Below are positions 1 to 8,851 of a DNA stretch of 35,000 nt, piece by piece. Position numbers and translations under genes: made by a program. The stretch spans positions 771,413 through 806,412 of the forward strand of contig CAJNDS010002568.1 in the NCBI GenBank assembly GCA_905221605.1. The letters run 5' to 3'. The DNA is from Symbiodinium natans. Its lineage: Eukaryota; Sar; Dinophyceae; Suessiales; Symbiodiniaceae. The stretch's first letter is position 1; the number at the start of each line of letters is the position of its first letter. The notes beneath the pieces are model-generated. The model was not told where the DNA came from. It did not search any database and worked only from the letters and a program-made list of their open reading frames with translations.

Positions 1-1146
1 TCGGTTGAAAACCCAGCCGAAGGTCAAGGTCTGTAGCGCGCTGGGAAGCTGCACACCTTCCAAGCTCTGGTTAAAATCATTGCCGAAGGTCAAGGTGTGT
101 AGGCCGCTGGGAAGCTGCACCCCTTCCAAGCTCTGGTTGAAGTTACCGTCGAAGGACAAGGTCTGTAGGCAGCTGGGAAGCTGGACCCCTTTCAAGCTCT
201 GGTTGAAACGATGGCCAAAAGTCAAGGTCTGTAGGCTTCTGGGAAGCTGCACCCCTTCCAAGCCCTGGTCGAAGACAAAACCGAAGGTCAAAGTCTGTAG
301 GCCGCTGGGAAACTGCACCCCTTCCAAGCTCTGGTTGAAGCTTTCGCCGAAGGTCAAGGTCTGTAGGCCGCTGGGAAGCTGCACCCCTTCCAAGCTCTTG
401 TTAAAATGAAAGCCGAAGGTCAAGGTCTGTAGGCCGCTGGGAAGCTGCAACCATTCCAAGCTCTGGCTAAAGTTACCATCGAAGGTCAAGGTCCGTAGGC
501 CGTTGGGAAGCTGCACCCCTTCCAAGCTCTGGTTAAAGTTACCGTCGAAGGTCAAAGTCTGTAGGCCGCTGGGAAGCTGCACCCCTTCCAAGCTCTGGTT
601 AAAGTTACCGTCGAAGGTCAAGGTCCGTAGGCCGCTGGGAAGCTGCACCCCTTCCAAGCTCAGGTTGAAATCATTGCCGAAGGTCAAGGTTCGTAGGCCG
701 CTGGGAAGCTGCACCCCTTCCAAGCTCTCGTTGAAATGATGGCCAAAAGTCAAGGTCTGTAGGCTGCTGGGAAGCTGCACCCCTTCCAAGCTCTGGTTGA
801 ATTCATGGCCAAAGGTCAAGGTCTGAAGGCCGCTGGGTAACTGCACACCTTCCAGGCTCTGGTTGAACTGATAGCCGAAGGTCAAGGTCTGTACGCCGCT
901 GGGCATCTGCACACCTTCCAAGCTCTGGTCGAAGCTGTCGCCGAAGGTCAAGGCCTGTAGGCCGCTGGGAAGTTGGACCCCTTCCAAGCTCTGGTTGAAA
1001 TCATGGCCGAAGGTCAAGGTCTGTAGGCCGCTAGGAAGCTTCACATCTTCCAAGCTCTGGCTAAAATGAAGGCCGAAGGTCAAGGTCTGTAGGCCGCTGG
1101 GAAGCTGCACCCCTGACAAGCTCTGGTTGAAGTCACGGCCGAAGGT
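1..1146 (-). repeat. 66-bp tandem repeat encoding the LRR-like units
   Basis: The motif AAGGTCAAGG recurs every 66 bases from 21 to 1143, so 17 full periods with no length change. Sequence between units differs mainly at the two or three variable codons after the FG pair. Strict 22-codon periodicity indicates selection on protein phase plus recent unit duplication. Confidence 0.9.
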
Positions 1147-1458
1147 CAAGGCAACAATGACATCCATGTCATCCGTGTCTTGCTTCAATTCTGCCTTTGC
1201 TAATGCTCGCTTTAGACTGCGTGCCGCGCAGCCTGCGCCACATTTCCGCACCACATATGTGAGCTGTTGGTCCTGAGTTTGTTGCAGCAGCGGCTGGTGC
1301 AGTTCGAGGACACGCCCACCTGAAGTCAGCACGATTGACGCCGCGGAAAGGCCAACGCTTGCTGCGACACGTCTCCGCACATCCAGCCCCGTTTCCGCAT
1401 CCTCCACATGGAGCTCAAACGTGGAGCCGGCAAGACAGTGGATGGTCAATGGCCGCAT
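1..1458 (-). CDS. Ubiquitin-like domain plus 22-residue leucine-rich tandem repeat protein (5' part; 3' end outside window)
   Basis: A minus-strand frame is open for 486 codons from the ATG at 1458 to the window edge, with no stop codon when read triplet by triplet. Residues 1 to about 72 begin MRPLTIHCLAGSTFELHVED and have the length and beta-grasp-like hydrophobic pattern of a ubiquitin-like domain. Residues 73-102 form a charged linker. From about residue 103 a 22-residue repeat, consensus FNQSLEGVQLPSGLQTLTFG plus two variable residues, runs about 17 times with an exact 66-bp period and no indels. The repeat is leucine-rich and likely forms a solenoid for protein binding. The ATG is the first after an in-frame stop at 1522-1524 and no intron is needed. 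I associate this architecture with Symbiodinium-type genomes; its molecular function is unknown to me. The plus-strand reading of the repeat (KVKVCRPLGSCTPSK) is a shadow. Confidence 0.88.
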   Translation of the reverse strand, partial: MRPLTIHCLAGSTFELHVEDAETGLDVRRRVAASVGLSAASIVLTSGGRVLELHQPLLQQTQDQQLTYVVRKCGAGCAARSLKRALAKAELKQDTDDMDVIVALTFGRDFNQSLSGVQLPSGLQTLTFGLHFSQSLEDVKLPSGLQTLTFGHDFNQSLEGVQLPSGLQALTFGDSFDQSLEGVQMPSGVQTLTFGYQFNQSLEGVQLPSGLQTLTFGHEFNQSLEGVQLPSSLQTLTFGHHFNESLEGVQLPSGLRTLTFGNDFNLSLEGVQLPSGLRTLTFDGNFNQSLEGVQLPSGLQTLTFDGNFNQSLEGVQLPNGLRTLTFDGNFSQSLEWLQLPSGLQTLTFGFHFNKSLEGVQLPSGLQTLTFGESFNQSLEGVQFPSGLQTLTFGFVFDQGLEGVQLPRSLQTLTFGHRFNQSLKGVQLPSCLQTLSFDGNFNQSLEGVQLPSGLHTLTFGNDFNQSLEGVQLPSALQTLTFGWVFNR

Positions 1459-1521
1459 GCTGACGCTTCCGCAGCGACAAGACTCGACGAAGACTGGCCT
1501 AAAAGTGAATGGAAACTTGAG
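1459..1521 (-). promoter_or_regulatory. 5' leader with candidate spliced-leader acceptor
   Basis: Reading the minus strand, a pyrimidine/T-rich stretch ends in ACTTTTAG|GCC at about 1499/1498, 40 nt before the ATG of the repeat-protein gene. Dinoflagellate mRNAs generally receive a trans-spliced leader at such AG sites. The site is inferred from sequence alone. Telomere repeats begin immediately upstream at 1524. Confidence 0.4.
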
Positions 1522-1523
1522 TT

Positions 1524-1546
1524 ACCCTAAACCCTAAACCCTGAAC
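1524..1546 (-). repeat. Short interstitial telomere tract
   Basis: About three CCCTAAA units on the plus strand start at the stop codon that bounds the repeat-protein reading frame. This is the closest tract to a clearly intact gene in the window. Confidence 0.75.
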
Positions 1547-1810
1547 CCCTGGCTCTTCACAGGGAAATGGAGAGTCAAGAAACTAGTAAATAAATGGGTG
1601 CCTTCTAATTCTATCCGTACATATACCTCCACAAAAAACCCTATACGGCACCTAACCCCCTAATCTCGGTGTGTAGCGCGCCTTGAGAAAAGCAACCTCA
1701 TCTAGAAGCTCTCTGCCTCAAAGGGTCACTATAGGTGCTGGCATATCTTTCAGCCACACCGGACCTCATTCACCAACAGGGTTTATAGAAATTGTATAGG
1801 GTTTGTGTCC
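1547..1810. other. Intergenic spacer
   Basis: No coding block, RNA gene or clear repeat family member was recognised between the start of the repeat-protein gene and the G-rich minisatellites. Confidence 0.5.
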
Positions 1811-1890
1811 GGAGTTTTGGGGGGTTTTGGGGGGTTTTGTCGGGTTTTGTCGGGTTTTGTCGGGTTTTGGGGGGGTTTTGCCGGGTTTTG
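1811..1890 (+). repeat. 10-bp G/T minisatellite
   Basis: Roughly eight units of a 10-base motif, GGGTTTTGTC and the variant GGGTTTTGGG. It resembles a mutated telomere unit that has been locally amplified. Open frames across it are repeat artefacts. Confidence 0.8.
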
Positions 1891-1925
1891 TTTTTTGCCT
1901 TAAAATGTTTTACATTTTTGTTGGT

Positions 1926-2155
1926 TGGGCTGGAGTGGCTGGAGGGGCTGGAGGGGCTGGAGGGGCTGGAGGGGCTGGAGGGGCTGGAGGGGCTGGAGGG
2001 AGGAGGGAGGAGGGAGGGGCTGGAGGGGTTGGCTGGAAGGGGCTGGGGTGCCTGGCTGGAAGGCTGGAGGGGCTGGAGGGGCTGGGAGGGTGGGGGCGGG
2101 GGCTGAGGGGTGGGGGCGGGGCGTTGGGGCTGGTAAGTGGGCTGAGGGGGGGGCT
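1926..2155 (+). repeat. 9-bp GGGGCTGGA minisatellite, degenerating to the right
   Basis: Near-perfect GGGGCTGGA units to about 1997, then interrupted and G-rich to about 2155. The predicted Gly-Trp-Arg peptides are by-products of the repeat. On the minus strand it is a continuous pyrimidine-rich tract. Confidence 0.85.
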
Positions 2156-2258
2156 GGCTGAAGGGTTTGGCTAATATTTTTGCACTGTGAAGGCTGAAGG
2201 ATTATTGCACGAGCTGCTCGTAATGAAACACCTACAATTTCTATTTATCCTGGCCTTG

Positions 2259-2372
2259 AGGGTTTAGGGTTTAGGGTTTAGGGTCTAGGGTTTAGGGTTT
2301 AGGGTTTAGGGTTTAGGGTTTAGGGTTTAGGGCTTAGGGCTTAGGGTTTAGTGTTTAGGGTTTAGGGTTTAG
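2259..2372 (+). repeat. Interstitial telomere tract (TTTAGGG)
   Basis: About sixteen TTTAGGG units with a few C substitutions. It ends against the coding-like block at 2362-2420. Confidence 0.9.
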
Positions 2373-2420
2373 CGAGGGTGGTCTCGTCTTCTGGGGCCGC
2401 CTTAGTCAGGCCTGCCACAC
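2362..2420 (-). CDS. Candidate short (possibly terminal) exon of the minus-strand FG-rich gene
   Basis: After a CAG|G acceptor at 2421/2420 the minus strand reads in phase 1 as AGVAGLTKAAPEDETTLAKP, then TAA supplied by the adjoining telomere repeat. It has the same acceptor form and phase as the stronger B-type blocks. It is the last such block before the ubiquitin-like/LRR gene, so it could end the transcript. The evidence is only frame, composition and splice-site form. Confidence 0.3.
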
Positions 2421-3496
2421 CTGCTTTCTGAAGAGTCCCCTAGATCCCAAAACCTTCAACCCTGAATCCTGAACCCTACAAGGCGGGGCCCCCTAGTCAT
2501 AAGCAGAGTTCTAAGACCTCTAAACTGGGTTATAAGGATCCTAAACTAGGTTGTAAATACTGTAAGTCCCTTATAACTACAGTTAGTATAGTAAGGGGGC
2601 CCCTCCTGGCACCTCACAAGTCTCGCTGCTTTCTGGGAGATGCCCGGAGGGACCCTAAGCGACTCCGGCTACGTGGGTTTAGGGCTCACGGTTAGGCATC
2701 TCTGACATTCTAAGGGCTGTCTGCCACCCTTTTTGGGGTTCTTATTGGTTTGGAGGTTTAGGGCTTCAAGGGACTCAGGGCTTCGAAGTTTAGGTTTGAA
2801 GGTCTCATGGGCTTTGGGCTCGTTGCTGATGCGGAGGTTTTCTCTGAACAGACAGCACAACCCTACGTCTGAGGGCGGTTGTAAACACAAACGTGCAAGC
2901 AGACGGAAGCTGCGTCGTATGCTTACCTTTTCCAATATTTGTATGGGTTACTTGCTGGTGAATGAACGAATCGCTTGGACGTGTGCATGGTGATTTTAAG
3001 TGAGGGCAAAAAGGCTTACTTGCGGGTGTGACTATAAGGGTGAGAGTGCGTGAGCCGACATGAAGATAAGCCGTGAATGAAGAGAATCTCCCGAAAAACA
3101 CCCCCAAGGCAGCAAGACAATAAAAAGTACTCCTATGAGGGGATCTCTGAGTCCAAAACATACGAGTGAACAAGACATGCGAAAATAGGTGGACAAAGTG
3201 AGTCCAGACAATCATAAGAGTTAGAGTCGAAATACCAACTCATAAGCTTGTTCATCCTCATGTTTGTTTGTTCTATCCACATGTCTTGCGCTCTTGTTTG
3301 GATCTTACTAGCAGAAATCTACCAAAAGTACCAAAGTATTCCATGTGGCTTACTTACTTCGCTAGGTCTCTCATGACTGCCACAAGAAGATCCTTATGGG
3401 CTGAACCTGTACACCGAAGCCGTCGAAATTAGAGCAAGTTGGTTGACCCGGAACATGCATTCGTTGGACTTCGACTCTATACCTAGCTACTATATG
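2421..3496. other. Non-coding spacer (candidate intron)
   Basis: No credible coding block was seen. Positions 2681-2870 resemble 7385-7540 as part of the direct segmental duplication. Overlapping open frames on both strands here lack coding-like composition. Confidence 0.45.
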
Positions 3497-3601
3497 GGTG
3501 GTCGTCAAAATTATGGTCCCTTTTTGGATTCGTATTAGAGTACGGCACCTCATATTTAAAGGGTACCCCAAAAGGGATCATAATTTTGACAGCCGCACCA
3601 A
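3497..3601. mobile_element. Hairpin (MITE-like) element
   Basis: Arms of about 23 bp, GTCAAAATTATGGTCCC at 3504 and its near-complement ending at 3590 (one mismatch, one gap), flank a 40-bp centre. Weaker pairing extends to 3497 and 3601. Duplication copy 2 has unrelated sequence at the equivalent place. Confidence 0.6.
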
Positions 3602-3648
3602 TGTAAGGTTCCTCCCCTGCAACCCCTCCAACCCCCTGGCAATCGGAC

Positions 3649-3706
3649 CTGAAATAGGGAGGAAGTGCTGGAACTTCCGCCGGAGAACAGCCCAGCACTG
3701 GCAGGC
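3649..3706 (-). CDS. A-type 58-nt candidate exon (GLF motif)
   Basis: AG|G acceptor, then in phase 2 the peptide ASAGLFSGGSSSTSSLFQ, ending at a TTTCAG|GTCCGA donor. Length, phase and the final SLFQ match the A blocks of the tandem modules. The duplicated copy at 7749-7806 keeps length and frame with several silent changes, for example CTA to CTC for Leu. Confidence 0.55.
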
Positions 3707-3716
3707 CTTAGAGGGT

Positions 3717-3788
3717 TGAGGGTTTAGGGTTTAGAGTTTAGGGCTTATGGTTTAGGGTTTAGGGGTTAGGGGTTAGGGGTTAGGGGTA
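3717..3788 (+). repeat. Telomere tract with a TTAGGGG sub-block
   Basis: Several TTTAGGG units pass into four TTAGGGG units (about 3757-3787), a locally homogenised variant. Confidence 0.85.
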
Positions 3789-3972
3789 TGCAGCTTTTCA
3801 CATGTGACCCCTTTAATTCATCCTCTACAAGCCTTATGACTGCTAACCTGCATAAAAGCTTCTACTTGGAGGTTCAATGGTACTTTGTAGCCCAAGTATG
3901 ACTGTACTTATAACGCTTCTAGGGTACTTGAGGTGCTTCTGTGTGGGCTCTCACCAAGTATATCATGGGCTA

Positions 3973-4077
3973 CCCTAAACCCTACACCCTACACCCTACA
4001 CCCTAAATCCTAAACCCTAAACCCTAAACCCTAAACCCTAAACCCTAAACCCTAAACCCTAAACCTAAACCCTAAAC
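3973..4077 (-). repeat. Interstitial telomere tract (CCCTAAA)
   Basis: About fourteen units. A tract in the opposite orientation at 4390 faces it across a 310-bp spacer. Confidence 0.9.
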
Positions 4078-4202
4078 GGGTTGCTAAGTACCCTGAACCT
4101 CCAAGTACAAGCGTAGAACCCAGAGGCGCAGGGGTTAGATCACAGGGCAGCAACTTCTGCAGCAACACCCCGATGCTTCCCATTCTAGCAGCCTTAATAT
4201 TT

Positions 4203-4288
4203 TTTAGAACAGGGTTTTGGGGTGTGATTATAATATAATTTTCAAGGGACCATAAGGGAATACTGTTCGTAACTATTCCGGCCCTATA
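4203..4288 (+). mobile_element. Dispersed element of the TAGGGTTTTGGGG...GACCATAAGGGAATA family
   Basis: It shares its full length with 10532-10615, 15612-15693 and 19819-19903, starting at AGGGTTTTGGGG and ending near CCTATA. The duplicated locus at 8475-8505 lacks it while both flanks match, so it behaves as an insertion. Confidence 0.6.
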
Positions 4289-4389
4289 GTACGCTTTTGC
4301 TTTGGGATGGACTGAGGCTTTCATTTTGCCCGAAATCAAGGATCTAAGCCCGCCCGAAGTCCTCAACCCTGAACAGAGCACTGCCAGGT

Positions 4390-4487
4390 CCAGGGTTTAG
4401 GGTTTAGGGTTTGGGGTTTGGGGTTTGGGGTTTAGGGTTTAGGGTTTAGGGTTTAGGGTTTAGGGTTTAGGGTTTAGGGTGTAGGGC
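4390..4487 (+). repeat. Interstitial telomere tract with TTTGGGG variants
   Basis: TTTAGGG units with three consecutive TTTGGGG units near 4410-4430. Confidence 0.9.
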
Positions 4488-4849
4488 AAGGTTCTCCGGG
4501 TGCGTCTACCTGTCCCAAGTGCCTCCCTCGACGAGCGCCTGACCTGCTAAACCCCCTGAAAAACTTCCCCGCCTAGCTGCCTGCTACGAGAACAGAGCAC
4601 TCGTTTGCCTTTTTTCAAAGCCGATATCGGCAAAGAGGTTTCTGCAAAAGACCGGTTTGCGTGGTAAAGCAAGAGAACTATCAACTTCAGAACTGCATAT
4701 TTCATGTCATAAAAGATTTAGGAGCTTAGGGCTTCGGGGGTTTCAGGGCGACACACCATGCGGTGCCACTGGAAATGAGCTGACCGGTGGGCTTAGGGTT
4801 TTCATGTTTTCTGGTTTCGAAGGGCTTGAGGGTTTATTTAGGGTTTTAG

Positions 4850-4949
4850 GGCTGAACCCTGAACCCTAAACCCTAAACCCTAAACCCTAAACCCTACACC
4901 CTAAACCCTAAACCCTAAACCCCAAACCCTAAACCCTCAACCCTAAACC
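4850..4949 (-). repeat. Interstitial telomere tract (CCCTAAA)
   Basis: About fourteen units with scattered substitutions, immediately 3' of the coding block at 4969 when read on the minus strand. Confidence 0.9.
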
Positions 4950-4968
4950 GGACATACTTATCTTCGAC

Positions 4969-5035
4969 CTTTGCCACGGCCCCGGCGAAGCGCCGAAGGG
5001 TGCGGCAGCGCTGGCACTGGCAGACTGGCTGCCAC
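4969..5035 (-). CDS. B-like candidate exon (SPFG-type), possibly frameshifted
   Basis: After TGACAG|GTGG the phase-1 reading is GGSQSASASAAAPFGASPGP. It is the duplicated partner of 9627-9695. The two share the acceptor and most codons, but this copy reaches the GTCGAAGATAAG donor after 67 nt instead of 69. Either the donor differs or the reading frame is broken here. Confidence 0.45.
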
Positions 5036-5066
5036 CTGTCACGTGCAGCTCTTGCTGCTTTTATAA

Positions 5067-5136
5067 GGGTTTAGGGTTTAGGGTTTAGGGTTTAGGGTTT
5101 AGGGTTTAGGGTTTAGGGTTTAGGGTTTAGGGTTTA
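5067..5136 (+). repeat. Interstitial telomere tract (TTTAGGG)
   Basis: Ten near-perfect units. Confidence 0.92.
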
Positions 5137-5272
5137 CCCTAAGGCGATAAGGGTAAATAAAGGTTATATGGGCATTGCATGGGTTGCAGAACGCGGATGG
5201 AGGGATCTTGTCTAGGATATCTAAAGGAGGTCTCAGACGAGTGCACGAGCACACGCGGGCTGGAGATCAGAG

Positions 5273-5289
5273 ACGCGCGCGCGCGCGCG
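5273..5289. repeat. (CG)n dinucleotide run
   Basis: Alternating C and G for about 17 bases in a spacer, a composition that can adopt Z-DNA. Confidence 0.85.
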
Positions 5290-5388
5290 GGCAACCAGAG
5301 GTCTTCATGAGCCGACCCAGCCTGGACATCTTGTTGTTTTAGGAGAAGCCGATGGGGAAATTTCGGGTTTAGGGTTCATAGGGCTTAG

Positions 5389-5474
5389 GGACCCCAAACC
5401 CGAAGCCCGAAACCCTAAACCCCAAACCCTAAACCCTAAACCCCCAAACCCCAAACCCTAAACCCGAAACCCGA
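5389..5474 (-). repeat. Degenerate telomere tract
   Basis: CCCTAAA units mixed with CCCCAAA and CCCGAAA variants. Confidence 0.85.
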
Positions 5475-5565
5475 TTGTATATCAAAGGTTTAAGCAAAGG
5501 CGGGATCGGTCTCTGCTGGGGCGTCCCCTTCTGACTTGCCACCCCAGGGGCTTGAGCATCCTTTT

Positions 5566-5770
5566 TAGGGTTCAGGGTTTAGGGTTAGGGTTTAGGGTTT
5601 AGGGTTTAGGGTTTAGGGTTTAGGGTTTAGGGTTTAGGGTTTAGGGTTTAGGGTTTAGGGTTTAGGGTTTGGGGTGTAGGATTTAGGGTTTGGGGTTTGG
5701 GGTTTGAGGTTTGGGGCTTGGGGTTTTTTAGGGTTCAGGGTTTGGGGTTTAGGGTTTAGGGTGTAGGGAT
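5566..5770 (+). repeat. Long telomere tract with variant tail
   Basis: About fifteen perfect TTTAGGG units followed by TTTGGGG-type units from about 5666. Confidence 0.92.
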
Positions 5771-5865
5771 CCTTTCTCAGCCTGAAGGCCGTCTCAGGGG
5801 GTTCGGGCTTAGGTTTTAGGAGTTGTTAGCACGTTAAGGGCATTTTGAGGTAGGTAAACCCAAAA

Positions 5866-6076
5866 ACCAAAACCCTAAACCCTAAACCCTAAACCCTAAA
5901 CCGCACCTCACACTGAGGCCTCCTGGTTCTTTGTAGGGAATGCGACCAGTAGGTGAGGGGGTATGAGGTACCCAGTTGACGTAGTTCCCTCACCCCCTAC
6001 TAAGAACCACAATAAACCCTAAAGCCTAGACCCTAAACCCTAAACCCTAAGCCCTAAACCCTAAACCCTAAACCTT
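5866..6076 (-). repeat. Two short CCCTAAA tracts around a spacer
   Basis: Tracts at 5866-5903 and 6013-6076 flank a 110-bp spacer with no coding signal. Confidence 0.8.
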
Positions 6077-6101
6077 CAGGGGGAAACCCGGGCTGCACCA
6101 C

Positions 6102-6132
6102 CTCCCGCAGCCGCGGAGCTCGTGGAGCTGGC
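6102..6132 (-). CDS. C-type 31-nt candidate exon
   Basis: TTGCAGAG|GCC acceptor, phase 0, reading ASSTSSAAAG and one further base before a GGAG|GTGGTG donor. The GGAG end, phase 0 to 1 and Ala/Ser/Thr composition match the C blocks of the 18-28 kb modules. It is too short to stand alone without that comparison. Confidence 0.4.
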
Positions 6133-6136
6133 CTCT

Positions 6137-6357
6137 GCAATTTAGGGTTTTAGGGCTTACATAGGGTGAACTCGAATTGTAGGGTTTAGGGTTTAGGGTT
6201 TAGGGTTTAGGGTTTAGGGTTTAGGGTTTAGGGCTTAGGGTTTAGGGTTTAGGGTTTAGGGTTTAGGGTTTAGGGTTTAGGGTTTAGGGTTTAGGGTTTA
6301 GGGTTTAGGGTTCAGGGTTTAGTTTAGGGTTTAGGGTAGAGTTTCAGGGTTTAGGGC
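6137..6357 (+). repeat. Long interstitial telomere tract
   Basis: About twenty-nine TTTAGGG units with few variants, beginning directly beside the preceding C-type block. Confidence 0.93.
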
Positions 6358-6509
6358 AACTAGCATTGTTGGGGGGCATTTGGGGGGCTAAATTGGGGTC
6401 CATATCTTCGTAAACATGCTAGAATACAAAGAAGCACGCTACAGTAACATAGAGTAATAATACAGAACAAGAAGTGAAAAACCTAGACTAACAAGAATGA
6501 TACTACACG

Positions 6510-6574
6510 TATATATATATATATATACATATACATACATATATATATATATGCTAACCCCCCCCCCCCCCCCC
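6510..6574. repeat. AT microsatellite followed by a 17-base C run
   Basis: Alternating AT/ACAT from 6510 to 6552, then an unbroken C run at 6558-6574. Confidence 0.9.
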
Positions 6575-6654
6575 ATGATCTATGATCTAGGTCGGAAGGC
6601 CTTTCGGGCACATCAAAGTGATATTTAAACCCAGATTCGGAAGGATTATGAAAA

Positions 6655-7370
6655 GGACACACCCTTAGTGATCTTCCTCTGAGAAACCCTCTGGCCTCAT
6701 TCGGAATATACTGTATTTAGACATCTAAACTTGCCTATTCAAAGCCGCACCCTATGAAGTCCTCTTCTGGGGCCTGCCGGTCCGTAACAAAATCTCATAA
6801 GAGCTTTACATGCAGAGGTTACAGTTTCAGAAATCCTCATCTGGTCTTTCTTCCTGGTTTATTGAAAACTGCTTTTATGTAAGAAGCCCACACCCTAAGA
6901 AAACAACTCTATACTTCAAGGCCACACCCTATGAAATCCTCTTCTGCGGCCTCTTCATGAAATTTCAACAGACTTGTGCATGATAAAGCCACAGCTTCGT
7001 TCGAAATTATCGCAAGTAACACAAACATATTCAGGGGCCCTGCCCCAAGACATCGTCTTCGAAGCCTCATTGGATACTACCTATTTGGAATTTTATATTG
7101 CCGACCGCACCCTATGAAACTCTCCTCTGGCCCTCATTCGGAATGAAACATAACGTGATTTTGTATGGTAAACCCACACCATGAGAAATCCTCTTCTGGG
7201 CTTCGTTCGAAATTAAACCCAAGTAAAGCAAGTGTATATTAAGAGGCCAACTCCAAGACAATCCTCTTCTAAGCCTCGATTGCAATCAAACCGAGTTAGA
7301 ATTTAATACTGCAGACCACACCCCGTGAAATCCCCTTCTGGCCCCTACTCGCAATGAAGCTTAACTAGGC
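6655..7370 (+). repeat. Degenerate ~70-bp tandem repeat
   Basis: The motif CACCCTATGAAATCCTCTTC followed by a TCATTCGAAAT-like stretch recurs about ten times with roughly 68-72 bp spacing in the clearer right part (7107, 7175, 7247, 7317). No frame stays open across it, so I read it as an old satellite. Similarity between units is low. Confidence 0.6.
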
Positions 7371-7748
7371 AATACTTGGGATTAGGGTCCGAGGTTAGGA
7401 ACCTGACATTCTAGGGCTGTCTGCCACCCTTCACCTTGGGGCTTAAGGCTTAAGGCTCGCGGGCTGAGGGCTTGCTTAGGGTTTCAGGATTCAGCAGCTT
7501 CGGGGTGTGTGGTTCAAGGGCCGTATGGGCTTTGATCTAGTGAAGCCTGAGGTTGCTTACCCGGAATGGGCATCGTTTTTCTTCGACTCTACACCTACAA
7601 GGGCCCATGTAATCGCGGGCCTTGAAGGCTACTTTAGAGGAACCCTTCTTGTTGGGCCCCCAGGTCTACATACCCTAAACCCTAAACCCTAAACCCTAAG
7701 TGGGCCCTTAGGCCCCCCACCCCCTCCAACCCCCTGAAAAAATCGGAC

Positions 7749-7806
7749 CTGAAAGAGGGAGGAGCTACTGGAACCTCCGCTGGAGAACAGCCCAGCACTG
7801 GCAGGC
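7749..7806 (-). CDS. A-type 58-nt candidate exon (GLF motif), duplicate of 3649-3706
   Basis: Same AG|GCC acceptor and TTTCAG|GTCCGA donor as the partner at 3649. The peptide reads ASAGLFSSGGSSSSSLFQ. Length is identical and most changes are silent or Ser/Thr/Gly exchanges, as expected for retained coding sequence. Confidence 0.55.
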
Positions 7807-7812
7807 CTTAGA

Positions 7813-7953
7813 GGGTTTAGGGTTTAGGGTTTAGGGCTTAGGGCTTAGGGCTTAGGGTTTAGGGTTTAGGGTTTAGGGTTTAGGGTTTAGGGTTTAGGGT
7901 TTAGGGTTTAGGGTTTAGGGTTTAGGGTTTAGGGTTTAGGGTTTAGGGTTTAG
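7813..7953 (+). repeat. Interstitial telomere tract (TTTAGGG)
   Basis: About twenty units including three TTAGGGC units; same position relative to the A-type exon as the tract at 3717. Confidence 0.93.
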
Positions 7954-8013
7954 GTCAGCCCAGGGCTGGCAGGCCTTTGTCTGGCTGGCTCTTCGGAGTG
8001 AGGGAATGAGAGG

Positions 8014-8450
8014 CCCTACATAAGCCCTTAAGCCTTAAAGGGTATATACCAGGGGCCCTAAGTCCCTTAGTCCCTACATAGGCCCTTAAAGGGTATATAC
8101 AGGGCCCTTATTCCCTTATTCCCTACATAGGCCCTTAAGCCTTAAAAGGGTATATACCAGGGCCCTAATTCCCTGATTCCCTGCGTAAGCCCTTAAGCCT
8201 TAAAGGGTATATACCAGGGCCCTAGTTCCCTTAGTCCCTACATAAGCCCTTAAGTCTTAAAGGGGTATATACAGGGCCCTAATTCCGTTATTCCCTACAT
8301 AAGCCCTTAAGCCTTAAAGGGTATATACCAGGGCCCTAATTCCCTTAGTCCCTACATAAGCCCTTAAGCCTTAAAAGGGTATATACCAGGGCCCTAATTC
8401 CCTTATCTTCCCTACTAAGAACCTACATGGGCCCTTAAGCCCTAAAGGGT
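8014..8450 (+). repeat. 57-bp tandem array of palindromic units
   Basis: CCCTACATA recurs at 8014, 8072, 8121, 8179, 8236, 8293, 8350 and, altered, 8410: about seven units of 57-60 bp, one of 49. Each unit holds a near-palindrome CCCTTAAGCCTTAAAGGG and the perfect palindromes GGTATATACC and AGGGCCCT. Confidence 0.9.
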
Positions 8451-8756
8451 ACTGCGGCTACATCTAGATGCTTCCCACGCATACGTTTTAGGTGGACTCA
8501 GGCTTTCATTTTGGTCAAAGTCAAGGATCTACGCCCTAAGTCCTCAACCCTGAACAGCTTACTTCTCCAATAACCGAGGGAAAAAAGTTAAACTGTACTG
8601 TTCCTACTCTATAAGGGAACCCGAAAAGTTTAAAGTTCAACTATTGACTAAGTCAGTCCAGCAAAGTTCTCAAGGTGCGCGTCTACCTGTCCCAAGCTGA
8701 GCCGCGAAAACCCCCTACCTGGAGGTTCAGGGTTGGCCCTTAATATTGTCCTTTAG

Positions 8757-8851
8757 GTTTTAGGGTTTTGGGTTTTGGGTTTAGGGTTTAGGGTTTAGGG
8801 TTTAGGGTTTAGGGTTTAGGGTTTAGGGTTTAGGGTTTAGGGTTTAGGGTT
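8757..8851 (+). repeat. Interstitial telomere tract within duplication copy 2
   Basis: TTTAGGG units interrupt sequence that is continuous in copy 1 around 4530-4560. Confidence 0.9.

Larger units (their letters stand above)
2650..5215 (+). repeat. Segmental duplication, copy 1
   Basis: Successive stretches match copy 2 (7385-10280) in the same order and orientation: 2681-2870 with 7385-7540, 3440-3490 with 7550-7600, 3600-3720 with 7709-7815, 4150-4380 with 8455-8555, 4490-4760 with 8660-9215, 4960-5045 with 9610-9715, and 5160-5215 with 10220-10280. Each copy carries private insertions: hairpin elements in copy 1, telomere tracts and a 57-bp array in copy 2. Confidence 0.7.

Noticed and set aside
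5-739. Plus-strand frames with KVKVCRPLGSCTPSKLW repeats
   Set aside because: They are antisense shadows of the 66-bp repeat. The minus strand is open throughout with an ATG, a ubiquitin-like domain and recognised FNQSLEGV-type units.
1792-2174. Gly/Trp/Arg-rich and Gly/Phe-rich plus-strand frames
   Set aside because: Direct translation of the 10-bp and 9-bp minisatellites; all frames of such repeats stay open.
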